Part shown: positions 52,380 through 64,000 of the stretch, in pieces
Layout of the letters: each line of letters begins with the position of its first letter
How positions within the stretch are numbered: the first letter of the stretch is position 1
Source of the DNA: Ponticoccus alexandrii
GTDB lineage: Bacteria; Pseudomonadota; Alphaproteobacteria; Rhodobacterales; Rhodobacteraceae
Length of the DNA: 64,000 nt
Assembly: GCF_016806125.1 (NCBI RefSeq)
Contig: NZ_CP047166.1
Location: forward strand, 744,001 to 808,000
Direction: 5' to 3'
The notes under the pieces: model-generated
Seen by the model: the letters and a program-made list of their open reading frames with translations, nothing else
Told to the model about the DNA's origin: nothing
Database searches by the model: none
Translations under genes and position numbers: made by a program

Positions 52380-52619
52380 AAGGCGCGGGGCAAGTCTGGC
52401 AGAGTGTCGGTGTCAGGGGGCGGAGGCGGGGCGCCTCAAGGCGTTTCCGGGTGCTCGCTGAAGCCGTTTCGACGCAAAGGACCGGGGGCAAGGGCGTGGC
52501 AGGGCATCCGTGTCTTGCGCTGAACCCGGAGCCCTTGGCAGGACGCGGCGCAGCCTGCTGGCGCTTGGCCGGTCAACTCAATCCGCCAAACCCGCGCCGC
52601 CCCCGGGAAGTGGGCGCCC

Positions 52620-53612
52620 TCAGAAAGCCTGCCGCTCCAGCGTGAAGCCCTCGCGTTCCAGCAGGCCCAGCACGCCTTCCTCGCCCGACAGGTGACCGGC
52701 GCCAAAGGCCGCCACCACGGGGCCTTCCATGTCCTCGACGGCCTGAAGGATCACCGGCAGCCAGCGGTGGTTGCGCTCTGCCAGAAGGCGGTCCTGCATC
52801 ATCGCGGTGACCTGATCGTTCTCGGCCTCGGTGAGCGGCGAGATCTCGGGCGTCAGGACCTCGATCGCGACGAAGATCTCGGCGTGGTTCTCGGTGAAAT
52901 AGGCATGCATCATGGTCTCGAAGAGATCCTCGGCCACCTGCGGCCCGACGAGGGTCGACCGCACCATCGACAGCTGAACCGGCATCGGCGTTTCGTTGAA
53001 GATGCGGAAGGCGGTCTCATGCGGTTCCAGCGAGCGCACGGGCACGCCAGCCTCGACGGCAAAGGCCTCCAGCCGGATATCCATGCCGTCCTCGGTGGCG
53101 GTGGCCGGATCGAGACAGGGCGGAATCGCCATCAGCATCGAGATCAGCCAGGGCTGCATCCGGGCGCCCACGAAGGGCGGCAGTCCCCGGGTTTCCATCG
53201 CGGCGGACAGCGCCTGCCAGTCGGCCTCGGCCATCATGTCGGGCAGGCTGCCTTCGGACAGCACGACCATCTCCGGGCGGCCCTTCATTGCGGCCTCGAA
53301 CTCCTGTTTCTCGGGGCTTGCCATCTCGACCAGAAGCAGGTCGGCGCCCTCGATGACCGGCCGCAGTCGTTCGGCGGGGCCGTCAAGGCGCGGGTCGGTC
53401 AGATGCATGGTGCCGATCAGATGCACCACCTCGCCACCCCTGGTCGCGCGCCAGTGGTTGCCCTGCGGATAGGGCGTCTCTGCCAGCCGGGCATCGACCG
53501 CGGCGCGCTGTTCGGCGGTCAGGGTTTCCGTCAGCGCGGTGCCGGAGCAGGCCGCAAGCGCGGGGGCGGTCAGGCTGAGCAGGGCCAGAAGACTGGCGGC
53601 AAGGCGGTTCAT
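52620..53612 (-). CDS. TraB/GumN family protein
   Basis: A 330-residue secreted or lipoprotein-like member of the TraB/GumN (Tiki-like) family, some of which are proposed metalloproteases. Signal region is RLAASLLALLSLTAPALAACS, whose Cys could be a lipid attachment site. Family blocks are VVHLIGTMHLTDPR (first GxxH), LEPHETAFRIF and AFGAGHLSGEEGVLGLLE (second GxxH). ATG 53612 places the signal correctly. It is divergent from the DUF2161 gene with 82 bp between. Confidence 0.9.
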   Translation of the reverse strand: MNRLAASLLALLSLTAPALAACSGTALTETLTAEQRAAVDARLAETPYPQGNHWRATRGGEVVHLIGTMHLTDPRLDGPAERLRPVIEGADLLLVEMASPEKQEFEAAMKGRPEMVVLSEGSLPDMMAEADWQALSAAMETRGLPPFVGARMQPWLISMLMAIPPCLDPATATEDGMDIRLEAFAVEAGVPVRSLEPHETAFRIFNETPMPVQLSMVRSTLVGPQVAEDLFETMMHAYFTENHAEIFVAIEVLTPEISPLTEAENDQVTAMMQDRLLAERNHRWLPVILQAVEDMEGPVVAAFGAGHLSGEEGVLGLLEREGFTLERQAF

Positions 53613-53694
53613 CGGCGGTCCTCGGGTGCTGTGGTCGGGTGTCAGGATAGGGGGGCTCTGGACAAGGGCAAGCCCAGCGGCAAAGTTGGCGGCC

Positions 53695-54378
53695 ATGAGG
53701 CGGGAAAGCGAATTATACGGGCCGGTGAAGGCCCTGCTGGAAGAGCAGGGCTACCGCGTCAAGGGAGAGGTCGGCGCCGCCGATCTGGTGGCAATCCGGG
53801 GCGACGAGCCGCCGGTGATCGTGGAGCTGAAGCTGCGCTTCGCGTTGGCGGTCTACACGCAGGCGGTGGCGCGGCTGGCGCTGACCGACACGGTCTATAT
53901 CGCCGTGGGTCGTCCCACCGGCAAACTGGCGGCGCGGGCGGTGAAGGACAACACGGCGCTCTGTCGGCGGCTTGGGCTGGGCCTGATCACCGTGCGGGCG
54001 GACGGCCATGTCGAGGTGCACTGCGACCCCGGCCCCTATGCGCCGCGCAAGAACAAGCGGGCGCAGGTGCGGCTCCTGCGCGAGTTCGACCGCCTGCGGG
54101 GCGATCCCAACGATGGCGGCGCGACGCGGCACGGGATCGTCACCGGCTATCGGCAGGACAGCCTTGCCTGTGCCGCTCACCTGGCCGAACACGGGCAGAG
54201 CCGGGGGCGCGACGTGGTGGCCGCCACGGGGGTCAAGCAGGCCACGACGATCATGCGCGACAACCACTACGGCTGGTTCGAGAAGGTGGAAAAGGGCGTC
54301 TACGCCCTAACCCAAACCGGAACCGAAGGCCTCGCCCACTGGGCCTATAGCTGGGACGAGGGTGAGGGGCAGGCGTAG
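53695..54378 (+). CDS. DUF2161 PD-(D/E)XK-like protein
   Basis: A 227-residue DUF2161 protein. Residues about 1-110 show a restriction-endonuclease-like core: VGAADLVAIR (Asp) and VIVELKLRF (E-x-K). The second half looks like a winged-helix domain (residues about 140-215) and would contact DNA or RNA. It is annotated in databases as a putative phosphodiesterase, but the substrate is unknown. No partner gene is adjacent, and G+C content matches the host. Confidence 0.85.
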   Translation: MRRESELYGPVKALLEEQGYRVKGEVGAADLVAIRGDEPPVIVELKLRFALAVYTQAVARLALTDTVYIAVGRPTGKLAARAVKDNTALCRRLGLGLITVRADGHVEVHCDPGPYAPRKNKRAQVRLLREFDRLRGDPNDGGATRHGIVTGYRQDSLACAAHLAEHGQSRGRDVVAATGVKQATTIMRDNHYGWFEKVEKGVYALTQTGTEGLAHWAYSWDEGEGQA

Positions 54379-54452
54379 CCCGGAATGCGCCGCGCTGCCG
54401 TCTCATCCGCCCCGACCGGGCTCCCGCCGTCGGGCGGGGCGGGGGAGCGCTG

Positions 54453-55370
54453 TCAGCCGGCGTTTGCCCGCTTCGCCGCCAGTCGCTCGCGGTGCAGGGT
54501 GTACAGGCCCGAGGCCACGATGATCGTGCAGCCGACCAGCGTCCATTGGTCCGGCAGATCGGCAAAGACCATGTAGCCGTAGAAGGTGCCCCAGAGGATC
54601 ATCGAGTATTGCATCGGCGCGACGACCACCGCCTGCGCGATAGCCAGCGCCCGGATGACCAGCAGTTCACCCAGTCCGGCGGTCGCGGCCAGCCCGGCGG
54701 CGATGAGCCAGAGGCTGGGGTCCTCGGGCCAGACCCAGACGAAGGGCATCATGGTTGTCGACAGCACCGTCGCCGTGATCGAGGTATAGGCAACCGTGGT
54801 GCCGATGCCGTCCGCGCCCGACAGCCATCGCGACATGATCTGGCGGAAGGCGAACATGAAGGCGGCGACGATGATGAACAGGATGGCCGGGTGGAAGACG
54901 CCCATGCCGGGCCTGATCACGATCAGCATCCCGACGAAACCCACCGCAACCGCGATCCAGCGGCGCGGGCCGACCGGCTCGCGCAGGAAGAGCGCGCCGA
55001 GGATGGTGACGAGGAAGGGCGCGATGAAGGTCACCGCCACCGCGTCCGCCAGCGGCACGAAACTGACACCGATGATGAAGCAGATAGCCGAAAGGGTCGC
55101 CGTCACGCCGCGCCCGATCTGCAAGAGCGGCTTGGCGCTGCGCAGGTGGTGCAGTCCCTTCATGCCCAGAAAGACCACCACGCCGAGGAACAGCCCCATC
55201 ATGCGGAACCAGACGATCTGCACCGGGTGCATCGTGTCCGTCAGGAACTTGGCCTGTGCGTCGCAGGCGGCGAAGAAGAAGAAGCCCAGCAGCATCAGGA
55301 CGATTCCGCGCAGATTGTCGACACGCGGCGAAGGGGGCGCCGAGCGGAAGGGCGCAGAGGGGACAGGCAT
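54453..55370 (-). CDS. EamA/DMT-superfamily transporter
   Basis: A 305-residue inner-membrane protein with ten predicted helices in two EamA repeats (about 20-150 and 160-290). The first repeat contains LGFFFFAACDAQAKFLTD and FIAPFLVTILGALFLREPVG; the second has ILWGTFYGYMVFADLPDQWT. Likely a metabolite or drug exporter; no substrate can be named. It is a single gene, divergent from groESL. Confidence 0.9.
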   Translation of the reverse strand: MPVPSAPFRSAPPSPRVDNLRGIVLMLLGFFFFAACDAQAKFLTDTMHPVQIVWFRMMGLFLGVVVFLGMKGLHHLRSAKPLLQIGRGVTATLSAICFIIGVSFVPLADAVAVTFIAPFLVTILGALFLREPVGPRRWIAVAVGFVGMLIVIRPGMGVFHPAILFIIVAAFMFAFRQIMSRWLSGADGIGTTVAYTSITATVLSTTMMPFVWVWPEDPSLWLIAAGLAATAGLGELLVIRALAIAQAVVVAPMQYSMILWGTFYGYMVFADLPDQWTLVGCTIIVASGLYTLHRERLAAKRANAG

Positions 55371-55713
55371 GAACGGGGTCCGTAATTGCGGCGCGGGATC
55401 GCGTCATGGGGCAAGGAACCAAAGTCGCGCCGGGATTGCACGCGGAAAATGCATGATCGGCGCATGAATTTCCGCGAAAACCGCGGGGATGATGGTCAGG
55501 GGCCGTACTCTGGCGCGGCGCGGGCGCTGCGAGCATGGCGTGCCGACCACGTTTCGCCGTTCCCGCCGCCGCGCGCCGCGGCCTTTGCCGGCGCCCGAAG
55601 GGGCAGGGGGCTGTCGAACGCGCCGCGATGCGGTCGCAGCCGCTCGGCCAACGAACCGGCGGCAATCCCCCGTGTCGGTTGCGTGTTTTGCATGGCGTCC
55701 CCATGTTCCCGGT

Positions 55714-55790
55714 GCGGGGCTGGAGGCAATCCTCCGGCCCGAAAATTCCAGCCCCGCGCTGTTGACACGACTCGCCGAGATCCCTAGCTA
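55714..55790 (+). promoter_or_regulatory. groESL promoter with upstream dyad
   Basis: TTGACA (55762-55767) and TAGCTA (55785-55790) with a 17-bp spacer form a good sigma-70-type promoter. Just upstream, 11-bp arms GCGGGGCTGGA (55714-55724) and TCCAGCCCCGC (55747-55757) form a dyad. The remainder of the gap from 55371 shows nothing else I can name. Confidence 0.8.
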
Positions 55791-55797
55791 CAGGCCG

Positions 55798-55824
55798 TTA
55801 GCACTCGACTATCGTGAGTGCTAA
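55798..55824. promoter_or_regulatory. CIRCE operator (HrcA site)
   Basis: TTAGCACTC-N9-GAGTGCTAA is a perfect CIRCE inverted repeat 8 bp after the -10 box. HrcA bound here represses groESL until heat shock. Confidence 0.97.
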
Positions 55825-55878
55825 CGCCTCGCCCAACAGGGGAGGCGTTGGAAAACTTTGAGTAAGGAGAACTCAGAG

Positions 55879-56166
55879 ATGGCATTTAAACCGCTTCATG
55901 ACCGCGTGCTGGTTCGTCGCGTCGAGTCCGATGACAAGACCAAGGGTGGTCTCATCATCCCCGACAGCGCCAAGGAAAAGCCTGCCGAAGGCGTGGTCGT
56001 CGCGTGTGGCGAAGGTGCACGCAAGGACAGCGGCGAACTGATCGCGATGGCTGTGAACGAAGGCGACAAGATCCTCTTCGGCAAGTGGTCCGGCACCGAA
56101 GTCACCGTCGACGGTGAAGAGCTGCTGATCATGAAGGAAAGCGACATCCTCGGCGTCATCGCCTGA
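55879..56166 (+). CDS. groES: co-chaperonin GroES
   Basis: A 95-residue GroES that caps GroEL. Sequence [20 protein letters not shown], mobile loop [18 protein letters not shown] and C-terminal ESDILGVIA are canonical. AAGGAG lies upstream of the ATG at 55879; an upstream in-frame TTG is not used. It is controlled by the CIRCE element. Confidence 0.98.
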   Translation: MAFKPLHDRVLVRRVESDDKTKGGLIIPDSAKEKPAEGVVVACGEGARKDSGELIAMAVNEGDKILFGKWSGTEVTVDGEELLIMKESDILGVIA

Positions 56167-56226
56167 GGGGGTGGTGGGCCGATGGCCCGCCCGACGTCCC
56201 GGGGCCGCGCACCGGCCCGTTCCTGA

Positions 56227-57900
<1,674 letters not shown>

Positions 57901-57963
57901 TCACTCTTCCCTCTGGGAAGCGTGAGGGTGGCTCCTGCGAGCCACGCCGCAGAAGACCAAAGC

Positions 57964-57990
57964 AAAGGCGCCCCTGGGGCGCCTTTGTCA
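57964..57990 (+). terminator. terminator of groESL
   Basis: Arms AAAGGCGCCC (57964-57973) and GGGCGCCTTT (57977-57986) with a 3-base loop. It lies 63 bp after the groEL stop. Confidence 0.85.
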
Positions 57991-58082
57991 CGTTTGGGGC
58001 TATGTATGGCATCGGCCTTTGGCGGCATCCCGGGTTGGGGGCCGCGCGCCCCGTACCGGCTTCAGCCGGACCGAGATGAGCG

Positions 58083-58276
58083 ATGGCATTCAGGGCAATG
58101 ACGCCAGGCCCGCGACGTTCGTCGCAGGCATTCCGCCGGGCCGCCCGGCAGAGCCGCAGGGCGTTGGCGATGTCCTCGCTATCCTTGCCTCGGATGACGC
58201 AGGCTTCGTCTCCGCGCTGAACCTGCCGGTGAACGGAGAACTTTCGGCCTTGAACCGGCACCCGCCGCAGGCCTGA
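58083..58276 (+). pseudogene. remnant of a short-chain dehydrogenase (SDR) 3' end
   Basis: Bases 58112-58249 encode FVAGIPPGRPAEPQ and LASDDAGFVSALNLPVNGEL. These match the C-terminal blocks of SDR enzymes (usual forms IPLGRxGEPEDVA and LASDxASFVTGxNLPVDGG). In a different frame, 58083-58115 encodes FRAMTPGP, which matches the preceding RVNAIxPGP block, so a frameshift separates them. Nothing upstream resembles the rest of the gene: it is a decayed 3' fragment. Confidence 0.65.
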
Positions 58277-58299
58277 CCGGGCCGCCGGGGCGTGACCGC

Positions 58300-58788
58300 C
58301 TAAAGGTCGCGCCAGCGGGGCAGGCCGATGGCCCTTGCGCGCAGCCAGTGAATGGCGGTGAAGACCACCGACATGCCAGCGATCAAAAGAGTGAAGACGG
58401 TGGGTCCGGCGTTCAGCATCCCGCGCACCGGCGTCGGCATGACACCAAGACTCAGGCAGGCCAGCGCTGTGCCGCCCATCGCAAGGCTGAAGACGACCAC
58501 GCTGAAGACAAACAGTGCCACCGGGCTCCAGAAGTACAGCGGTTTGACGATGACACCCATGCGCGCCAGCCCGCGCAGGGCCGGTGCATAGGCGCTGTTG
58601 CCCGTGATCCCGCCCTCGGCGAGCGCAGCGAGGGCCAGCGGAAGCCTGGTGCGCCGCGAGCGGGCCTTGCGTCGCGCGGCGGTCTTGCGCGAGGGCGTCC
58701 CGGATTGCGTTGCAGGGCGCGGTTTCGGCGCGGCTGCCCCGTCGGTACAGATCGCGCGCAGCGCCTCTGTGGTCGTGTCTTGGCTCAT
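58300..58788 (-). CDS. hypothetical membrane protein
   Basis: A 162-residue protein. The first 50 residues are Ala/Thr/Arg/Lys-rich and probably disordered (PATQSGTPSRKTAARRKARS). Two or three hydrophobic helices follow between about residues 80 and 150 (YFWSPVALFVFSVVVFSLAM and TVFTLLIAGMSVVFTAI). I do not recognise a family. ATG 58788 is chosen; codon 7 upstream would also be possible. It is divergent from the 103-residue gene at 58993. Confidence 0.6.
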   Translation of the reverse strand: MSQDTTTEALRAICTDGAAAPKPRPATQSGTPSRKTAARRKARSRRTRLPLALAALAEGGITGNSAYAPALRGLARMGVIVKPLYFWSPVALFVFSVVVFSLAMGGTALACLSLGVMPTPVRGMLNAGPTVFTLLIAGMSVVFTAIHWLRARAIGLPRWRDL

Positions 58789-58992
58789 GGCAAGCTGCCT
58801 CCTCAAGGAACGACAGGGGCAGGCTATCGCGCGCCATGTCCGGGACGCGGCGGATTTTCGGCAAATTCACGCAGATCAGCCCACTGCTTGCGGGTGTTTC
58901 ACACGCGGGCCACCGTGGGCGCGGGGCTTTTGCTATCGCTTCCCGGGGCAGGGTCGCGGTAGGATACCGCCGGACTCCAGTCAGGATCCCCC

Positions 58993-59304
58993 ATGAGCCG
59001 ACGCGACCCAAGAAAGGCCCTGACGCTGGCCATCCCCGAAGCGATGCGCCGTGCGCTGGTGCGGACGACCGCCGCGCATCTGCCGCTGGCCTACCTGCTG
59101 CGCCAGAGCCTGCGGCGCGCGCTTGATGCGGGGCAGGGTTGGGACAAGACGGTGCAGCCCGGCGGCACCCGGGCGATCCTGCTGCAACTCTCCCCGGAAG
59201 AGCAGGCGCGTCTGGACATGTGGCTGATCGCCCGCAATGTTCCGGCGGATGTGGCGATCCTGTCGCTGGTTCAGCGGCAATTGCAGGACGAAGGCCTGCT
59301 CTGA
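58993..59304 (+). CDS. hypothetical protein upstream of rnhB
   Basis: A 103-residue, Leu/Ala/Arg-rich, mostly helical protein with no recognised family. It has a repeated look: [19 protein letters not shown] and [20 protein letters not shown] may be two related helical units of a ribbon-helix-helix or small DNA-binding type. It ends 56 bp before the rnhB start on the same strand and may share its transcript. Function unknown. Confidence 0.65.
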   Translation: MSRRDPRKALTLAIPEAMRRALVRTTAAHLPLAYLLRQSLRRALDAGQGWDKTVQPGGTRAILLQLSPEEQARLDMWLIARNVPADVAILSLVQRQLQDEGLL

Positions 59305-59360
59305 CGTATTTCCGCAACCGAATCCTTGCGACTCGGCGGGCTTTGCGGTTTCACCGCCGA

Positions 59361-59988
59361 ATGGCACTGGGGCTGGACTTGGAAGAGGCGCTTTGGGCGC
59401 AGGGCGCGACGCGGGTCGCAGGCGTCGACGAGGTCGGGCGCGGGCCGCTGGCCGGGCCGGTGGTGGCTGCGGCGGTGGTGCTGAACCGCGCGTCGATCCC
59501 CGAGGGCCTGAACGACTCCAAGAAGCTGACCGCCCGGCGCCGTGCCTTCCTTGCGCCGCTGCTGCACCAGTCGGCAGAGGTTTCGGTCGGTGTCGCCTCG
59601 GTCGAGGAAATCGACCGGCTCAACATTCTTCAGGCCAGCCTTCTGGCGATGCGCCGCGCGGTCGAGGGCCTGCCCCATGCGCCGGACCACCTGCTGATCG
59701 ACGGCAACCGGATTCCACAGGGTCTGAGCTGCCCGGCGACATCCGTCGTGGGCGGGGACGGGCGGTCCCCTTCGATCGCGGCGGCCTCAATTGTGGCAAA
59801 AATCTGGCGGGACGATGTCATGCAGGAGGCCGCGACACAGTGGCCGGGATATGGTTGGGAGACAAACGCCGGATATCCGACAAAGTGTCACAAATCTGCC
59901 CTCCGAGATCTGGGGGTGACCCCTTTCCATAGACGTTCGTTCCGTCCAGTGCGCGATATCTTGTGGCAAGCTGAAAGCGCAAGTGACT

Positions 59989-59990
<2 letters not shown>
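59361..59990 (+). CDS. rnhB: ribonuclease HII
   Basis: A 209-residue RNase HII that removes ribonucleotides from DNA. The catalytic DEDD set is visible: Asp and Glu in [12 protein letters not shown], Asp in [11 protein letters not shown] and Asp in [13 protein letters not shown] 59361 begins [15 protein letters not shown]; the frame before it shows no homology. Two GANTC sites (59320, 59330) lie just upstream. ccrM follows after 88 bp, the usual Rhodobacteraceae order. Confidence 0.96.
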
Positions 59991-61176
<1,186 letters not shown>

Positions 61177-61259
61177 GCGCTTCGCCGCACCCCAATTACA
61201 GAGTTCACGAACGGACACCGCCGGTGCCCCTGCAGGCTTATGCCGCGGGCACCCTACTG

Positions 61260-61295
61260 GCCCCGTCTGCGCTGGTCGCGGGCGGGGCATTTTTG
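61260..61295 (+). terminator. probable terminator of rnhB-ccrM
   Basis: GCCCCGTC (61260-61267) pairs with GGCGGGGC (61281-61288), including one G-T pair, and is followed by ATTTTTG. It lies 84 bp after the ccrM stop. Confidence 0.55.
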
Positions 61296-61365
61296 TGGGA
61301 GGGCGCAGGGCGCCTCTGCAAAAAACGCGCTTTCGCCCGGCGCCGATTGAAAATATGCCTCTGGC

Positions 61366-62268
61366 ATGGATATGCGCGCGATCTTGATGGGTCTGGCCTT
61401 CGCGGCTATGTGGTCTTCGGCTTTCACCTCAGCACGGATTATCGTTGCCGCCGCGCCGCCACTGGGTTCACTGGCGCTGCGCTTCCTGATCTCGGGGCTG
61501 ATCGCCGTCGCCCTCGCAAGGGCGATGGGCCAGACATGGCGTCTGACGCGCGGCCAGTGGCGGGCGACGATCCTCTTCGGCATCTGCCAGAACGCGCTGT
61601 ACCTTGGCTTCAACTTCGTCGCCATGCAATGGGTCGAGGCCTCGCTGGCCGCCATCATCGCCTCGACCATGCCGCTGGTGGTGGCGCTGGCGGGCTGGCT
61701 GGTGCTGCGCGAGCCGCTGAAGCCGATGGCCATGGCGGGCCTTCTGGCGGGGGTCGTGGGGGTGGCGATTATCATGGGCACCCGGTTCGGCGGCGGCATG
61801 GACCCGCTGGGCGTGCTGTTCTGCACCATCGGCGTCATCGCCCTGGCGGTGGCGACGCTGTCGCTGCGGGGCGCGACCTCTGGCGGGAACTTCATGATGG
61901 TGGTGGGCCTGCAGATGCTGATCGGCTCCGCCGCGCTCTGGCCCTTCGCGCTGGCGCTGGAGGTGCCGCAGCAGCCCGAGATCCTGTGGTCGGTCGAGCT
62001 GGTGCTGGCCTTTCTCTATACCACGCTGGTGCCGGGGCTGGCGGCGACGCTGGTCTGGGTGATGCTGATCGACCGCATCGGCGCGGTGCGTGCCGCGACC
62101 TTCCACTTCCTCAACCCCTTCTTCGGGGTGGCCATCGCGGCGCTGTTGCTGGGCGAGAAACTGCACGCATGGGATGCTATGGGTGTTGCGGTCATCGCGG
62201 CTGGCATCCTTGCGGTGCAACTTGCCAAGGTTCCCGCGACAGCGCCTAAAACTGTCGGAAACCCTTAG
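61366..62268 (+). CDS. EamA/DMT-superfamily transporter
   Basis: A 300-residue inner-membrane protein with ten predicted helices in two EamA repeats. The opening MGLAFAAMWSSAFTSARIIV and the block FVAMQWVEASLAAIIASTMP in repeat 1, and TFHFLNPFFGVAIAALLLGE in repeat 2, are typical of the RhaT/YdcZ-like subgroup. It probably exports amino acids or small metabolites. It is not paralogous in detail to the transporter at 54453-55370. Single gene after the ccrM terminator. Confidence 0.9.
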   Translation: MDMRAILMGLAFAAMWSSAFTSARIIVAAAPPLGSLALRFLISGLIAVALARAMGQTWRLTRGQWRATILFGICQNALYLGFNFVAMQWVEASLAAIIASTMPLVVALAGWLVLREPLKPMAMAGLLAGVVGVAIIMGTRFGGGMDPLGVLFCTIGVIALAVATLSLRGATSGGNFMMVVGLQMLIGSAALWPFALALEVPQQPEILWSVELVLAFLYTTLVPGLAATLVWVMLIDRIGAVRAATFHFLNPFFGVAIAALLLGEKLHAWDAMGVAVIAAGILAVQLAKVPATAPKTVGNP

Positions 62269-62370
62269 GCATTTCCAATCTTGCCCCGCTAGGGTTTGTT
62301 TACCTGCTCTGCCTATCCCCTGATGCGGAAGGGTCGGCGCTTGGTCCGGCCCCGGGCGATCGAGGTCGAG

Positions 62371-64000
62371 ATGAGCAGGTTTTCCATCCGGACGCAGGTT
62401 TTCCTACTGGCAGGGTTTTTCGTCGCGGTGCTGGCTGTGACAGGCATGACATCCTGGCTGGTGAAACGCGACCTTGCCGCGAGCTATGGTTTTCAGGCGA
62501 TGACCAGCGCGGAAAACGCGCATCTGATGGAGGTCATCCAGAACCTCAATGCAGCCGAAAGCCACCTGCTGCTTTTCGCCCTGGGCAACGAGGGTGAGTG
62601 GGAAAACTTCGAAGCAAAGCTGACCTCCGCGCTGGAGGGGCTGGAAAGCGGCGAGGCAGTGTTTGCAAGCCAGTCGGACCGGGCCCACGCGGCAATGCGC
62701 GCGGAACTGGCCAGCATGGCGCCGCCGCTGCGGGATCTGGAACAGCACTACGACAATGCCCACAGCGAGGCCCTGTTCGGGCAATATCAGTCGATTCAGA
62801 ACGCCTTCCTGCCGGTACTTGCCAAGACCCGCTACAAGATCACCACCCTGGGCAGTCGTCTGCGCACGCTTTCCAGTACGGCCACTGCAGAGGCGCAGGC
62901 CAAAGGTCGGCAGGCCGGGCTGATCCTCGGGGCCGTCTACATCGGTTCGGTTCTTTTGGCGATTGTCCTAGCCTATGTGGCGGGGGGCCTGCTGTCACGT
63001 CCGATCCGTTCTGTCGCGGACGCCGTTGCGCGGTTGGCGGATCGGGATTACAGCGTCGAGATCACCGGCACGCAGCGGCGCGACGAGGTTGGCCAGATCG
63101 CCAGCCGGGTCGCGGCGCTGCGCGATCAGCTTGCCGCCGCCGACGCGGCAGAGGCCCGCGCGAAACGGGAAAACGGCCTGCGGGTCGATCTCTTCCAGGC
63201 CCTCGGTTTGGCCATGAGCAGGCTGAAATCCGGCGATCTTTCGCACCGCATAGAAGCGGGGGACTGGATGGACCTTGGCGAGAGCTACACAAAGCTTTGC
63301 GTTGATTTCAACGGGCTGGCAGAGGCGCTTCAGGGCCTCGTGTCCTCTCTGCGCAGCAGTGCCGAGACGGTCGAGACCAGCGCCGGCGACCTGTCTGGCA
63401 TGGCATCGGACATGTCACGCCGGGCCGAGACACAGGCCGCAACGCTGGAGCAATCCGCCGCCGCGCTCGATGAGTTGTCCGAGAGCGTGCAGGCAGCGGC
63501 GGCACGGGCGAAATCGGCGGATGAGGCGGTGACCGACGGGCGTCGCCGCGCCGAAGAAGGGCGCGAGATCATGGAGCGGGCGACCGCGGCCATGGCCTCT
63601 ATGGCGAAAAGCTCCGAGCAGATCACCCAGATCATCGACGTCATCGACGATATCGCCTTCCAGACCAACCTGCTGGCGCTCAATGCGGGGGTAGAGGCCG
63701 CGCGCGCAGGCGAGTCGGGCAAGGGCTTCGCGGTTGTCGCCTCCGAGGTGCGGGGGCTGGCGCAACGGGCCGCCGGTTCCGCGACCGAGATCAAGGACCT
63801 CGTCCACGGCAGCACGCGGCAGGTCGAGGACGGCGAGGACCTTGTCAGGCAAACCGGAGAACGGTTGAGCGCCATCGTGGAAAGCGTCAGCGGCGTGTCC
63901 AAGATGATCTCTGACATCGCCGGATCGGCGCTGGAGCAGGCAGCCGGGGTCAGGGAAATCAACATCGGTGTCGCGGAACTGGACAAGGTCACTCAGCAAA
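62371..64000 (+). CDS. methyl-accepting chemotaxis protein, 3' end cut by window
   Basis: At least 543 residues are visible without a stop. A first membrane helix (about 8-28) leads to a periplasmic helical-bundle sensor (about 30-175), a second helix (about 186-208), a HAMP region ([20 protein letters not shown]) and a long cytoplasmic coiled coil. The signalling tip is [20 protein letters not shown], where Gly replaces the more common Ala in [12 protein letters not shown] second HAMP-like piece (about 268-310) precedes it. ATG 62371 is the first Met of the hydrophobic segment. Confidence 0.93.
   Translation, partial: MSRFSIRTQVFLLAGFFVAVLAVTGMTSWLVKRDLAASYGFQAMTSAENAHLMEVIQNLNAAESHLLLFALGNEGEWENFEAKLTSALEGLESGEAVFASQSDRAHAAMRAELASMAPPLRDLEQHYDNAHSEALFGQYQSIQNAFLPVLAKTRYKITTLGSRLRTLSSTATAEAQAKGRQAGLILGAVYIGSVLLAIVLAYVAGGLLSRPIRSVADAVARLADRDYSVEITGTQRRDEVGQIASRVAALRDQLAAADAAEARAKRENGLRVDLFQALGLAMSRLKSGDLSHRIEAGDWMDLGESYTKLCVDFNGLAEALQGLVSSLRSSAETVETSAGDLSGMASDMSRRAETQAATLEQSAAALDELSESVQAAAARAKSADEAVTDGRRRAEEGREIMERATAAMASMAKSSEQITQIIDVIDDIAFQTNLLALNAGVEAARAGESGKGFAVVASEVRGLAQRAAGSATEIKDLVHGSTRQVEDGEDLVRQTGERLSAIVESVSGVSKMISDIAGSALEQAAGVREINIGVAELDKVTQQ

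Overview
The window is typical chromosome of a marine-type Rhodobacteraceae (Roseobacter-like alphaproteobacterium). It has high G+C, dense genes and many ATGA-type overlaps. Markers of the group include ccrM directly after rnhB, glnK-amtB, a CIRCE-controlled groESL, mlaA-mlaC, a TAXI-type TRAP transporter with its DUF1850 partner, a CaiB/BaiF CoA-transferase and a saccharopine-type lysine degradation pair. I saw no tRNA or rRNA gene, no CRISPR array and no transposase. The left edge cuts sfsA and the right edge cuts a chemoreceptor gene.

Layout. 0-6.5 kb: sfsA (partial), ppaC, an AlkB-type hydroxylase behind mutY, a DUF721 gene, and a DsbA-like thiol oxidoreductase overlapping a CoA-transferase. 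6.8-18.3 kb: the two saccharopine dehydrogenases, histidine phosphatase, MscS channel, map, a secreted metallo-beta-lactamase-fold hydrolase, rsmD with an FAD reductase, a peroxiredoxin, phhB with a DUF482 acyltransferase, a glycerophosphodiesterase and RidA. 18.5-23.1 kb: a type I secretion ABC/adaptor pair and mlaA-mlaC. 23.1-28.4 kb: a class A penicillin-binding protein and glnK-amtB, bracketed by two repeat-rich gaps. 28.4-31.9 kb: a FadR-type regulator, pgsA-moaD-moaE, a META-domain lipoprotein and recO. 32.1-39.1 kb: an accessory cluster on alternating strands (PAP2/vanadium-haloperoxidase-fold protein, SARP/BTAD-like regulator, cytoplasmic-looking subtilase, degenerate vanadium-haloperoxidase homologue). 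39.2-43.0 kb: DUF1194, CsbD, an HEXXH lipoprotein and parE. 43.5-45.06 kb: a small A+T-rich island between parE and folA carrying a membrane-anchored unknown protein and a stand-alone GT51 glycosyltransferase. 45.0-52.4 kb: folA, a TAXI TRAP transporter, DUF1850 and a DctB/DctD-like two-component pair. 52.6-64 kb: TraB/GumN protein, DUF2161 nuclease-fold protein, two EamA transporters, groESL, an SDR remnant, rnhB, ccrM and a chemoreceptor.

Working together. The TRAP genes, DUF1850 and the two-component pair probably form one solute-uptake and sensing unit. GlnK controls AmtB. The saccharopine enzymes form one overlapping lysine-catabolic operon. MlaA and MlaC belong to outer-membrane lipid transport. 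The main candidates for something undescribed are the haloperoxidase-fold/SARP/subtilase cluster, whose second haloperoxidase homologue has lost a vanadate-coordinating histidine, and the A+T-rich island whose GT51 gene starts with TTG, is translationally coupled to folA and lacks the usual membrane anchor.

Non-coding signals are unusually rich: seven copies of a gene-end motif in the first 15.6 kb, tandem TTCGAA-centred hairpins, a 77-bp tandem repeat, a dispersed ~110-bp intergenic repeat, a structured glnK leader, a CtrA box between parE and the island, and four GANTC sites before ccrM, three of them at exact 11-bp steps.
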